Below are positions 7,939 through 16,310 of a stretch of DNA of 22,513 nt, piece by piece. The DNA lies in assembly GCA_002328625.1 (NCBI GenBank), contig DCVC01000046.1, positions 1 to 22,513 of the forward strand. Direction: 5' to 3'. The notes beneath the pieces are model-generated. The model saw only the letters and a program-made list of their open reading frames with translations, had not been told where the DNA came from and searched no databases. The stretch's first letter is position 1, and the number at the start of each line of letters is the position of its first letter. Both the position numbers and the translations under genes were made by a program. Source of the stretch: Bacteroidales bacterium UBA2198 (GTDB taxonomy: Bacteria; Bacteroidota; Bacteroidia; Bacteroidales; VadinHA17).

Positions 7939-9150
7939 ATGAGCGAAGGAAAGACACTGGAAGCAATAGTTATTTTTGGCGACACCTTTACGTTCCCTGA
8001 AGGCAACGCAGCCACAAATCGTGTGCATACATTTGCACGGGGATTTCATGAAAATGGAATAGAAGTCTTTGTTGTTTGTTTCAGGAACGATTATGTTGAA
8101 ACTGTCAATGGCTCCATAAATGGGATACATTACTATCATCCTTATAATCAGACCAAACGCAGCAGTTCTATTTTAATAAGGAGATGGGTTAAGCTATATA
8201 AGTATTTCAGGACTTACAGAACGATAAAAACCATTAATAAAGATCATAGAATTCTAGCCATAAATCTATGGACCAATAGATTATTGGTACAGCTATTTGT
8301 TTATTTTTTGGGTCTTGTGAATAAAACCAGCGTTATTCACGAACACAGTGAGCACCCCCTTCGTGAATTTCAAAAACCAGCAATAAAAAGAATCTGGGGA
8401 GAGACTAAATCCTATTTGGGGACCAGATTATGTGACGGGATCTTCTGCATATCCAAATATCTGATTAACTTTTACAGAGACCGCGGAGTAAATGACAGAA
8501 AGCTTCTTCTGGTTCCAAGCACAGTAGACACTCAAAGGTTTGTAAACACAGGACGTCCACCTCTCCCATTCGAATACATTCTTTATTGCGGTAGTTTGAC
8601 TATTCAAAAGGATGGAGTTGACATCCTGATAGACAGCTTTTACCGTCTCTCTCGTGAGTTTCCGCATATTAAGCTTGTTTTGCTTGGCAAAGGCGATTCC
8701 CTCACTGAAGAGTTGATGATAAAAAGAAAAGTAGAAGCCCTGGGGTTATCTGACAAGGTGCAGTTTCCGGGTCAGATAAGCAGAGACGAAGTACCTGCTT
8801 ATATCTGCCATGCGAAAATTTTGGCTCTGGCACGTCCTAGAAGCATTATTGCAGACGCAGGATTCCCATCCAAGTTGACTGAATACCTATCATCCGGGAA
8901 GCCAGTTGTTGTGACGAGTGTAGGTGAGATTCCGGATTATCTTATTGACAATGAGCATGCTTTCTTGTCAGAACCCAACAATGCTGAAGAATTTGCCGAC
9001 AGACTGACATATGCTCTCCATAATTATGAAAACGCATTGTCTGTTGGCGAAAGAGGGAAGGAACTTACCAGTCATGTGTTTAATTATAAATTTCAGGCAT
9101 CAAGGATGATAGATTTTATCAAAAGATTGAGTAGCAAAGAACTTAAATAA
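7939..9150 (+). CDS. GT4-family glycosyltransferase
   Basis: This 403-residue GT-B protein begins with a Rossmann segment and an acceptor-side motif near residues 20-46 (PEGNAATNRVHTFARGF, then GIEVFVVC), as in wcaL/GT4-like enzymes. The donor domain starts near 212 with YILYCGSLTIQKDGVDILI. Near 309-328 it reads PSKLTEYLSSGKPVVVTSVG, followed by EIPDYL. The classical first glutamate of E-x7-E is replaced by a more polar loop (RPRSIIADAGFPSKLTE), but the second is present in TEYL, as in many GT4 enzymes acting on lipid-linked sugars. The product is cytoplasmic. A candidate terminator follows directly, so this may close a transcription unit that began at wzx. Confidence 0.85.
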   Translation: MSEGKTLEAIVIFGDTFTFPEGNAATNRVHTFARGFHENGIEVFVVCFRNDYVETVNGSINGIHYYHPYNQTKRSSSILIRRWVKLYKYFRTYRTIKTINKDHRILAINLWTNRLLVQLFVYFLGLVNKTSVIHEHSEHPLREFQKPAIKRIWGETKSYLGTRLCDGIFCISKYLINFYRDRGVNDRKLLLVPSTVDTQRFVNTGRPPLPFEYILYCGSLTIQKDGVDILIDSFYRLSREFPHIKLVLLGKGDSLTEELMIKRKVEALGLSDKVQFPGQISRDEVPAYICHAKILALARPRSIIADAGFPSKLTEYLSSGKPVVVTSVGEIPDYLIDNEHAFLSEPNNAEEFADRLTYALHNYENALSVGERGKELTSHVFNYKFQASRMIDFIKRLSSKELK

Positions 9151-9162
9151 TGTTTAAAGGTT

Positions 9163-9182
9163 AGGGATTGTGATCCCTTTTT
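9163..9182 (+). terminator. Candidate intrinsic terminator inside the cluster
   Basis: AGGGAT (9163-9168) and ATCCCT (9173-9178) form a perfect 6-bp stem around a TGTG loop, and the T-run TTTTT (9178-9182) follows. It begins 13 bp after the stop of the GT4 gene and ends 26 bp before the CapA-like gene. The stem is short but GC-centred, so partial termination is plausible. Confidence 0.5.
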
Positions 9183-9207
9183 ACTTGTAGGTTGAAGGAT
9201 AAATAAT

Positions 9208-10245
9208 ATGCAGAAGAATAATTCATTGCTATTTTTGGGTGACGTAGTGCCTTATAAAAGGTTTAAATTCAATAATGAAATAAAGACTGTAATCAACCTT
9301 GAATGCCCCATTTATAAGGCAGGTTTACCTCAGAGCGGGAAAATAAACCTTAGTGTCAATGAAAATTATCTTGGTCAAATCTTCGGGCAGAATCTTTTTA
9401 TTGTAAGTCTGGGAAATAATCATATCATGGATTATGGTAACGAGGGCCTTGAATCAACGATTTCAGAACTGGAAAAACTTAACTCTTCATATTTCGGAAT
9501 TAATGGTTCACTCACAGGTTCATATAATCCTTTAGTAATCCCTTTTAACGGGATATCGATTGCTTTTTTCTCTGTTGTTTGTCAATCTACTTCTCCTGTC
9601 TTAACCATTGACGGTGATTATCAAATCAGCACACTGAATGTTGAGACTTTAATTGACCAGGTTAGGGTGATCAGATCATCTGTTCAACGGGTGGTGGTTT
9701 ATATACATTGGGGGACGGAAGAGTCTTCGTATCCTGAGATCACGGAGATAAATGATGCAAGAAGACTGATCGAAAACGGTGTTGACATTGTTATCGGAAG
9801 TCATGCACATGCTCCACAACCGATAGAAAGATATAAAAATGGCATAATAGCATACAACCTTGGGAATTTCATTATGCCGGATTTAGTCAACATTCCAACT
9901 TATTTTGATGATAAGGGGAGTCCCCAATCGACTTATAATAAGCGCACAATGATATGGAACAGGATATCCTGGGGAATCGTTATTGATATGTCAACACTTG
10001 AGTACAGGATACACAAATATTTATTCATAAAAAACCGGATTTTAAGGGTTCCATTTACCTTCCTTGATAGGTACCTGAGATTACAAAAGGTAGAATCAGA
10101 AGAAGTTTATACTGATCAAATTAAGAGGCACTTGACTGCCAGAGCGCAATGGCGACGCTTAATAAACTTCATTCTCCATCCACATGTTCCCGAGAATTAT
10201 AGGCGGAGGTTCCAAAGAAGACCGGAGGATGTTGATAAAATTTAA
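9208..10245 (+). CDS. CapA-like metallophosphatase (PGA_cap family)
   Basis: This 345-residue protein shows the motifs of the PGA_cap/CapA calcineurin-like metallophosphatase family in order: GDVV (11-14), NLECP (about 30-34), LGNNHIMDYG (about 67-76), IHWGTEESSYP (about 166-176), GSHAHAPQP (about 197-205) and YNLGNF (about 216-221). The histidines, aspartates and asparagine that bind the dinuclear metal site are intact. CapA of Bacillus belongs to the poly-gamma-glutamate capsule machinery. Close relatives occur in polysaccharide loci of Gram-negative bacteria with unknown substrates. Unlike Bacillus CapA, I see no N-terminal signal or membrane anchor, so it is probably cytoplasmic. The basic C-terminal tail (about 290-345) is an addition. 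Its position before a methyltransferase and an ATP-grasp ligase suggests a phosphate-ester or amino-acyl modification step. Substrate unknown. Confidence 0.85.
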   Translation: MQKNNSLLFLGDVVPYKRFKFNNEIKTVINLECPIYKAGLPQSGKINLSVNENYLGQIFGQNLFIVSLGNNHIMDYGNEGLESTISELEKLNSSYFGINGSLTGSYNPLVIPFNGISIAFFSVVCQSTSPVLTIDGDYQISTLNVETLIDQVRVIRSSVQRVVVYIHWGTEESSYPEITEINDARRLIENGVDIVIGSHAHAPQPIERYKNGIIAYNLGNFIMPDLVNIPTYFDDKGSPQSTYNKRTMIWNRISWGIVIDMSTLEYRIHKYLFIKNRILRVPFTFLDRYLRLQKVESEEVYTDQIKRHLTARAQWRRLINFILHPHVPENYRRRFQRRPEDVDKI

Positions 10246-10372
10246 ATATGGTTAAGTAGGTTTTTGACAGGATGTATGGAAATAATTTGCCAATAAGAAA
10301 AATAACCGGCTATTGATAGATATCTGCACAAGGTATTAAAGGTTTTAGCAAAGATCCAAGTTATATCAATAA

Positions 10373-10399
10373 TTGACTAACATTGTGGTTAAGTATAAT
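10373..10399 (+). promoter_or_regulatory. Possible promoter ahead of the methyltransferase gene
   Basis: TTGACT (10373-10378) and TATAAT (10394-10399) are separated by 15 bases, just before the ATG at 10408. The boxes look like a primary sigma promoter but the spacer is short and the transcript would be nearly leaderless. The 162-bp gap before this gene is the longest inside the plus-strand cluster and could hold an internal promoter. Confidence 0.2.
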
Positions 10400-10407
10400 T
10401 TACTCGA

Positions 10408-11178
10408 ATGATAAGTAAGAAGAATAAAGAATTATCCCATGATCTTGAAGTCTCACTGAAGATTATTGAAGATTTGGGGTTTTGTTTGGATGCAAATTCA
10501 GTGATCCTTGACTTCGGATGTGGTTCCGGTGAATTTGTTAAAGAACTTAATGAACATGGATATAATGCATTTGGATGCGATATCAAAATTGATTCAGAGC
10601 AAGATGAAATAAAGAAAGGAAGGATCAGGGCTATCGACATTAATCCCTATAGATTACCATTTGAAGACAATACTTTCGATTTCATATATAGTTTTTCTGT
10701 TTTTGAACATGTTCAAAATTATTTTGAGTCAATCTCAGAATTAGCCAGAGTACTAAAGCCAAACGGCATTTGTTATCACTTTTTCCCTGCTCGTTATCGA
10801 ATTATTGAACCACATACATATGTGCCGTTATCAACGGTAATACGCTCGTATAACTGGTTGTATATATGGTCATTAATGAGAATACGGAATGAATTTCAGG
10901 AGGGCATGTCAGTCAAAGAAATTGCAATTAAGAATCAAAAATATCTTAGAAATCATACAAATTATTTATCGAGGCATAAATTGAATGAGTATTTCAAAAA
11001 TCATTTTAATAACGTCATCTTTGGCGAAAGACATTTTTTAAAGTATTTACGTAGAGTAAATTATCTGTACAATTTATCTGCGGCGATTCCTCTTATACCC
11101 AACATTTATGGTTCTTTTCGCTCAAATATAATAATAACAAGGAGCCCAAAATCTGGTGTTGAGCCACCACCATTATAA
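10408..11178 (+). CDS. Class I SAM-dependent methyltransferase (Methyltransf_11 type)
   Basis: This 256-residue protein carries methyltransferase motif I at about 32-44 (VILDFGCGSGEFV) and the acidic end of strand 2 in FGCDIK. Residues about 77-100 read LPFEDNTFDFIYSFSVFEHV, the motif typical of the UbiE/Methyltransf_11 group. LKPNGICYHFFPA follows as post-motif III. It would methylate a small molecule, a sugar, or the end of a glycan using S-adenosylmethionine in the cytoplasm. Terminal methylation stops chain growth in some O-antigens (WbdD-type), but this protein lacks the kinase part. It stands between the CapA-like and ATP-grasp genes. Substrate unknown. Confidence 0.85.
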   Translation: MISKKNKELSHDLEVSLKIIEDLGFCLDANSVILDFGCGSGEFVKELNEHGYNAFGCDIKIDSEQDEIKKGRIRAIDINPYRLPFEDNTFDFIYSFSVFEHVQNYFESISELARVLKPNGICYHFFPARYRIIEPHTYVPLSTVIRSYNWLYIWSLMRIRNEFQEGMSVKEIAIKNQKYLRNHTNYLSRHKLNEYFKNHFNNVIFGERHFLKYLRRVNYLYNLSAAIPLIPNIYGSFRSNIIITRSPKSGVEPPPL

Positions 11179-11276
11179 CAATTTATTCCTGGATTTACGT
11201 TCATAAAACCTTCAGCTTAAATACAGGCAATAAGGTCAGTTTTTGTATTTGATTATTATTCATAAAAGAAGTTCTT

Positions 11277-12329
11277 ATGAAAATTGGTCTTTTATTAAAC
11301 TCAGATAACAGGCTGTTTCCCAATTACAGTGAAAAATTCCGGGAGATACTTGAGAAGAATGCTATCCCATACACATTAATTGATCCTAACACCAAAACCA
11401 TGCTTAATGACATGGCGAGTTGTACGCATATATTGTTCAGACATTCCCAGGGGGATACTGATCTTATGTTATATGATTCTATTTTTCATATTGCCAAAAA
11501 TGTATACAACCTGAAATGCTCACCTGACTATAGTACATATTGGTCCTATGAAAATAAAATAAAGGAATACTACTTATTAAAAAGCAGCGGTTTCCCTGTT
11601 GTGGAAACTGACATATTCTGGGACTTCAAAAGTGCATACAGGTTTTTACAAACAAGCAGTTATCCGCTGGTAGTCAAAATGTACAAAGGTGCTGCATCAA
11701 GCAATGTTGTAAAGATAAATTCTATTGGGGATGGCAAAAAAATAATCGACCGGATTTTTGGTAAAGGCGTTAAGTTTGGGAGGATGCCTGGAAGATCAAA
11801 TCTAACCTCAATTTCAAATCTGGGCATGTCAACTTATGCTTATAACAAAATAAGATCATTGCTAATAGCCCTGGGTATTATTGAGCGGAGCAATCCTTAT
11901 TCTGAATGGCAAATTCAAAAGGATGCGATTCTGTTTCAGAAATTCTTACCCAATAATAAGTTTGACACCAGAGTAACAGTTATTGGTAACAGAGCTTTCG
12001 CTTTCAGACGATTTGTCAGAAGCAATGATTTCAGGGCTTCAGGGAGTGGGAACCTTGATTTGAATCCAAAGGAGATTGATAGCCGCTGCATCAGCATTGC
12101 ATTTAAAGTTTCAAAGAAGTTAAACTTTGAAACAATGGCGTACGATTTTATCTATGACGAAAACAAGGTTCCTCACATATGTGAAATCAGTTATTGCTTT
12201 GTGGATCGGATTGTGAGAAGTTGTCCTGGTTTTTGGGACGATAACCTTACCTGGCATGAAGAACAAAACTGGCCTCAATATTATCAATTAATTGATTTTC
12301 TAAATATGAATAATTTGGAAACTGTTTAG
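11277..12329 (+). CDS. ATP-grasp ligase-like protein
   Basis: This 350-residue protein has the three-part ATP-grasp arrangement. The N-terminal domain starts MKIGLLLNSDN and includes CTHILFRHSQGD. A central ATP-binding lysine region lies at about 128-144 (YPLVVKMYKGAASSNVV). The C-terminal grasp half has FLPNNKFDTRVTVIGNRAFAFRR (about 222-244), comparable with the D-x-R-x-x-V-I-G element of RimK-like enzymes. It ends with MAYDFIYDENKVPHICEIS (about 286-304), where the last metal ligand appears as E-I-S rather than the usual E-x-N. The superfamily joins a carboxylate to an amine or thiol through an acyl-phosphate. In a polysaccharide locus this suggests attaching an amino acid to a sugar, but the substrate cannot be read. 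A segment at about 163-215 between the ATP-binding halves has no counterpart I recognise. Confidence 0.78.
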   Translation: MKIGLLLNSDNRLFPNYSEKFREILEKNAIPYTLIDPNTKTMLNDMASCTHILFRHSQGDTDLMLYDSIFHIAKNVYNLKCSPDYSTYWSYENKIKEYYLLKSSGFPVVETDIFWDFKSAYRFLQTSSYPLVVKMYKGAASSNVVKINSIGDGKKIIDRIFGKGVKFGRMPGRSNLTSISNLGMSTYAYNKIRSLLIALGIIERSNPYSEWQIQKDAILFQKFLPNNKFDTRVTVIGNRAFAFRRFVRSNDFRASGSGNLDLNPKEIDSRCISIAFKVSKKLNFETMAYDFIYDENKVPHICEISYCFVDRIVRSCPGFWDDNLTWHEEQNWPQYYQLIDFLNMNNLETV

Positions 12330-12336
12330 TTTGGGC

Positions 12337-13455
12337 ATGCCATCAAAAGTAAAAATATGCTACATTCTTTCACATCTTCCACAGGGTGGGGCTGAGAGAC
12401 AAACCATTAACCTGATCAGAGCTCTTGACTACTCCAGATATGATATTACTCTAGTTCTTTATGCCAATGTGGAAATCTTTTATAAGGAGATTCTTGAGTT
12501 ACCGATCCATTTATTAGTTCATCAATCTCCAAAGGTTTGGAAACTATTCAGAACCATTAGCAATGTCCTTTATCTGCGTAAAATCCTGGCCAGAAATGAT
12601 TTCGACATCTTGCACACATTATTGTTTCATAATGGGTTCTGGGTGAGGTTGATGGCGCCACGAAGATTTGACCAGCGAATTATATATTCAATACGCACTG
12701 ATCTGCAGGATAGCCCCAGATTCTTTTTATTTTTTGAGAAGTTCTTAATACGGAGATCCTACGCAATTACAAATAGTCTGAAGGCAAAGAATCAATTTAA
12801 ATTATTAGTTGGAGATAAATATCATCACAAAATATTCAATATCTATAATGGTTTTGATACTGAAAGGTTTAATCTCGACAAGCCATCTCAAATAAGAGAC
12901 AAAATTATTATAGGCACCGTTGGCAGACAGACTACGCAAAAAAATCAAATCCAAATCCTTGATGCCATCAATCAAATTACAGGAAAATATTTGTTGCATT
13001 TTTTCCTGATTGGAGACAAAGCCAATGATAGATTTAAGGTCAATGAAAACTATATAAGAAGTAATAAGCTGGATAAGTGTGTTACAATTCTGGGCTCCCA
13101 ACCAGAGATCGAGTCTTATTTTAAACGGTTTAATATATTTGTTTTATCCTCTTTTTATGAGGGCTGTCCTAATGTGTTGTTTGAGGCGATGCTTGCGAGA
13201 TGTCTGTGTATAATATCTGAAGGTGCAAATACTGATCATTTCATACAGGATGGCATAAATGGTTTGGTTTACGATGGTTCCACATCGATGTTGGTAACAA
13301 AACTGGAAATTGCTATAGACCTGTTGCGAAATGGCAATAGCGAAATGATAACCGAAAATGGGAATCGATATGCTCGTGAAAATTTTGCACTTTCTCAAAT
13401 GGTCAACAGTTATGAGCTGACTTATGAAAAGATTCTAAAGAATAATAGTGATTAG
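12337..13455 (+). CDS. GT4-family glycosyltransferase
   Basis: The protein of about 373 residues is a clear GT4 enzyme. The N-terminal signature YILSHLPQGGAERQTINLIRAL (about 8-29) has the G-G-A-E/R acceptor loop. The donor half opens with GTVGRQTTQKNQIQIL near 193. Near 271-290 it has SSFYEGCPNVLFEAMLARCL, in which E-x7-E (EGCPNVLFE) is intact. An in-frame TTG at 12331 would add two residues, but the ATG at 12337 is the more usual start. Either way the gene begins within 8 bases of the ATP-grasp stop, so the two are probably co-translated. It would extend the lipid-linked oligosaccharide on the cytoplasmic side. Confidence 0.9.
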   Translation: MPSKVKICYILSHLPQGGAERQTINLIRALDYSRYDITLVLYANVEIFYKEILELPIHLLVHQSPKVWKLFRTISNVLYLRKILARNDFDILHTLLFHNGFWVRLMAPRRFDQRIIYSIRTDLQDSPRFFLFFEKFLIRRSYAITNSLKAKNQFKLLVGDKYHHKIFNIYNGFDTERFNLDKPSQIRDKIIIGTVGRQTTQKNQIQILDAINQITGKYLLHFFLIGDKANDRFKVNENYIRSNKLDKCVTILGSQPEIESYFKRFNIFVLSSFYEGCPNVLFEAMLARCLCIISEGANTDHFIQDGINGLVYDGSTSMLVTKLEIAIDLLRNGNSEMITENGNRYARENFALSQMVNSYELTYEKILKNNSD

Positions 13456-13473
13456 AATGGATAGGAATAAATC

Positions 13474-14043
13474 ATGGATAGATTAATTAGAGCAGATTTG
13501 TACAGGCACGCTCGCCGTTCTGGTTTAAAAGGGTTTTCTGAGGCTTGGTTCATTTCGGGTTTTCGATATACATTTTTTTTCAGAAAAGTACAACAACACA
13601 AAAAGTATTCAATACCTGGGATCTTCTACAGGTTGCTTTTACGGAGATATTCATATAAGTATGGTTTTCAAATTAATCCACGGGCCCAGATAGGAGAAGG
13701 ATTTTTCCTGAGCGAACATCAGGGACCTGTTATTATTGGTGCTCCCGTGAAGATTGGAAAAAACTGCAACATTGCTCACACCGTGACATTAGGACAAACT
13801 CTGAGAGGACCGACAAAAGGACATCCAACCATTGATGACAATGTATGGATTGGGACAGGTGCAGTTATAACCGGTAAAATAAAGATTGGAAAGAATGTAT
13901 TAATTGCCCCAAATGCATTTGTAAGCTTTAATGTACCTGATAACTCATTGGTAGTGGGTAATCCTGCCAGGATTTTCAGGAATGATAATGCAACATTGGG
14001 GTATATTAATAATGTATTGGAAGAGAAAGAGACTCTTTCATAA
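13474..14043 (+). CDS. Serine acetyltransferase-like hexapeptide O-acetyltransferase
   Basis: This 189-residue protein belongs to the left-handed beta-helix acyltransferases, nearest in pattern to the CysE/EpsC-like group found in EPS loci. After a basic helical N-terminus (about 1-65), hexapeptide turns run from INPRAQIGEGFFLSE through GPVIIGAPVKIGKNCNIAH, TVTLGQTLRGPTKGHPTI and DDNVWIGTGAVI to NSLVVGNPARIF. The loop histidines (SEH, IAH) resemble the catalytic His of serine acetyltransferases. The short N-terminal part and the context argue that it acetylates a sugar rather than serine in cysteine synthesis. It lies 18 bp after a GT4 gene and 20 bp before the NodB-like gene. Confidence 0.82.
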   Translation: MDRLIRADLYRHARRSGLKGFSEAWFISGFRYTFFFRKVQQHKKYSIPGIFYRLLLRRYSYKYGFQINPRAQIGEGFFLSEHQGPVIIGAPVKIGKNCNIAHTVTLGQTLRGPTKGHPTIDDNVWIGTGAVITGKIKIGKNVLIAPNAFVSFNVPDNSLVVGNPARIFRNDNATLGYINNVLEEKETLS

Positions 14044-14063
14044 ATTCTTAGCCAGGAAATAAT

Positions 14064-16217
14064 ATGATAAACAGGTTTTATAAAAAAGGACGACGCTTAA
14101 TTGAAATCACCCCATCCGGCATTGTGGTGGTTATATTCTCTGCGGTGGCGTTATTCATCTCATTTTTTGTTGTCATTGGTTACGTCTCTGCAAAACAACA
14201 CTCTTCTTATATTCCTGAAATTAGTGTGGGATCGAAATTCCAGTCTCCCGAGACTTTGGAGACTAAGGAATTATCCAATCAATGGTACAAACTGAAAGCT
14301 ACAGATTCCGGAAATATCCGGGTTGAAAACATGAAAGGGGAAGTAATTCTAGCCAATCTCACTTACTTCTTTCAATATGAGAATGATCATATTGGCAATC
14401 ACCTTAAAAATGTCTCAGTTAACATATTGAATGACAGCGTTATGATCATTACGGGCTCCGTTTATGATGATGTTATTTCAAGCATCTCACTAACGGTTTG
14501 CCGAAACCGCCCTAAAATGGATGTTACAGTAAAGACCTCCTACTTAAGTGGCAGAACAGTACTCAGGGAATCATTGATTGCAGAATTCAAGTCCCCGGTG
14601 TCTGAAGTATATCTGAAAAACAGCGATATTGACAGCAAACCATTGTCAGGAGAGTATTGGGTTGATAAACAAGGTGTGAGATTTGGGAAGGGATCAACCT
14701 CTGCACTGATCTATCATACGCCCGGAGTTTCTTCCCTGCAATTAAATAGCAGAAAGAATTTACTTTTTGTGAATCTTGACTATTCCCTCGATCATCCCTT
14801 TATCAAAATTCCATTTCAGGCAGATGGTGCGGGCAAATGGATTGATATATCTGCCTCACAGTACAAACCGGGCGATGAAAGAATTAATATTTTCTCATTG
14901 CATTTTGGCTTAGTCCCGGAGGTTTTGCCGAGATTTATGCCTGTACCTGGGGGCTATCTTGCAGGATATATTTTCACAGAGCACACTGATGGAGGAGACC
15001 TGCGAACTCATCGGGCAGCCTACTTCGGGTCGGAAAACATTAAGTACTCAAAAGATGCAGTAGGAGGATTCAGTGGTCATGGAATTCCCGTAACAAAGAG
15101 TGTTTTCTATGAGGAATTCGATGAAGGACTGAACGGGCTACCGGATATAACAAACAGCGAGAGGGAATATCTTGAACTCCTGGATCAGCTTCATCTCCTT
15201 GGTAATGATCTTTGCCTGCACACTCCTGAGGAAGGGAACTCAACCCGCAGTACAATGCGGGAGGCAATCATGTTCATGAAAGAGCGTTACGATTCCCGTA
15301 GCTGGATTGATCACGGGATGTATCAGGGCAACAATAACAGAGAAGCATTTACGGCTGACGGCCTGGACTCCACTTCGCAATATTATGCCGGTGACTTATG
15401 GGAAGAAGCTGATACGCGCTATTTTTGGAGCCCGGCGGTTGAAGCTATCAGATTTGCAAATACCATGCCTTCACTTGACGAATCGTTAAAAGAGTTAAAA
15501 TTTCAGACTCTGTTTACTGAATTCTGGAGAAGGTATAACTTCTTAAGATTATATAAGGATAAAAACACATTTCAGGCATTTGGTATAATTCTGCAAGGCC
15601 ATTTTCCAATGCTTGAGCTGAATTCACAGAGACCATTTATGGGGCATTCATTTCCTACGCCGCTATATTGGAAGAACCCAACATATTCCGGACAGTTTTA
15701 TTCATGGACAACGGAATTTGCTTATAATGGTGTCACTCGTCATCTGGATTCTGCAAATGCAGTTGATGAAATGCGTCATCTGGACCTTTTGATTAAAAAG
15801 CGCGGGGTATTCTTTAATCATGGTTACTACGTAAGAAACCATAAGCTTGATGAAATCCTTGCCCTGCACGAGGGAGAGCTTATAATAAATCCATATTTTG
15901 ACAAAGTGCTGGCATATATGGATCAAAAGCGTGATGAAGGTGGCCTTCTTCTGACAACGGTAAGGGATTTATTGGACTACAGGCTTCAGGTTGAGAATAT
16001 TGTGCTTGATTATAAACCGGATGGCTCCATTGATGTTGTGAATAACAATCATCAGGAGGTGAAAGGCTTGTCATTAGCGGTTCGTTGTAATCCCGAGTCT
16101 ATCATCTTGAAAGGAGCAGAGTATCGTTTTAAGCAAGTGCTGGACGATACAATTATCTGGTTCAATCTGCCTGCAGAAACCTCTGTTAATCTCACCTTTA
16201 ATCACCGGGTAAAGTAG
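14064..16217 (+). CDS. Membrane-anchored NodB-like (polysaccharide deacetylase-fold) protein of unknown activity
   Basis: I do not recognise this 717-residue protein by name. Residues about 16-40 form one transmembrane helix preceded by lysines and arginines, giving a periplasmic body. Residues about 50-290 look beta-rich with no motif I know. From about 296 it reads LAGYIFTEHTDGGD, then near 380 NDLCLHTPEE, and near 413 SWIDHGMYQGNNNREAF. These positions recall the NodB metal-binding motifs T-F-D-D and H-(S/T)-x-x-H and the later catalytic motif, but the second histidine is replaced by glutamate. A ~60-residue beta-rich tail (about 655-717) closes the protein. A deacetylase- or hydrolase-fold enzyme acting on the polymer is inferred. 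It precedes a canonical deacetylase gene, which strengthens the assignment. Activity is uncertain. Confidence 0.55.
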   Translation: MINRFYKKGRRLIEITPSGIVVVIFSAVALFISFFVVIGYVSAKQHSSYIPEISVGSKFQSPETLETKELSNQWYKLKATDSGNIRVENMKGEVILANLTYFFQYENDHIGNHLKNVSVNILNDSVMIITGSVYDDVISSISLTVCRNRPKMDVTVKTSYLSGRTVLRESLIAEFKSPVSEVYLKNSDIDSKPLSGEYWVDKQGVRFGKGSTSALIYHTPGVSSLQLNSRKNLLFVNLDYSLDHPFIKIPFQADGAGKWIDISASQYKPGDERINIFSLHFGLVPEVLPRFMPVPGGYLAGYIFTEHTDGGDLRTHRAAYFGSENIKYSKDAVGGFSGHGIPVTKSVFYEEFDEGLNGLPDITNSEREYLELLDQLHLLGNDLCLHTPEEGNSTRSTMREAIMFMKERYDSRSWIDHGMYQGNNNREAFTADGLDSTSQYYAGDLWEEADTRYFWSPAVEAIRFANTMPSLDESLKELKFQTLFTEFWRRYNFLRLYKDKNTFQAFGIILQGHFPMLELNSQRPFMGHSFPTPLYWKNPTYSGQFYSWTTEFAYNGVTRHLDSANAVDEMRHLDLLIKKRGVFFNHGYYVRNHKLDEILALHEGELIINPYFDKVLAYMDQKRDEGGLLLTTVRDLLDYRLQVENIVLDYKPDGSIDVVNNNHQEVKGLSLAVRCNPESIILKGAEYRFKQVLDDTIIWFNLPAETSVNLTFNHRVK

Positions 16218-16310
16218 AATGTTTTGCAGGATTGCGATTAGCATCAGGCGAACTTTGATCTAAATGCATTTTGGCGTTAGGATTTGCACAGGAATATTAC
16301 AATAAGAGGA

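Noticed and set aside
13474..14043. Housekeeping cysE (cysteine synthesis)
   Set aside because: The N-terminal part is too short and the gene sits among polysaccharide genes without cysK.
16284..16310. TTG start for the deacetylase
   Set aside because: The ATG at 16311 has AGAGGA before it and starts exactly at the first strand of the fold.
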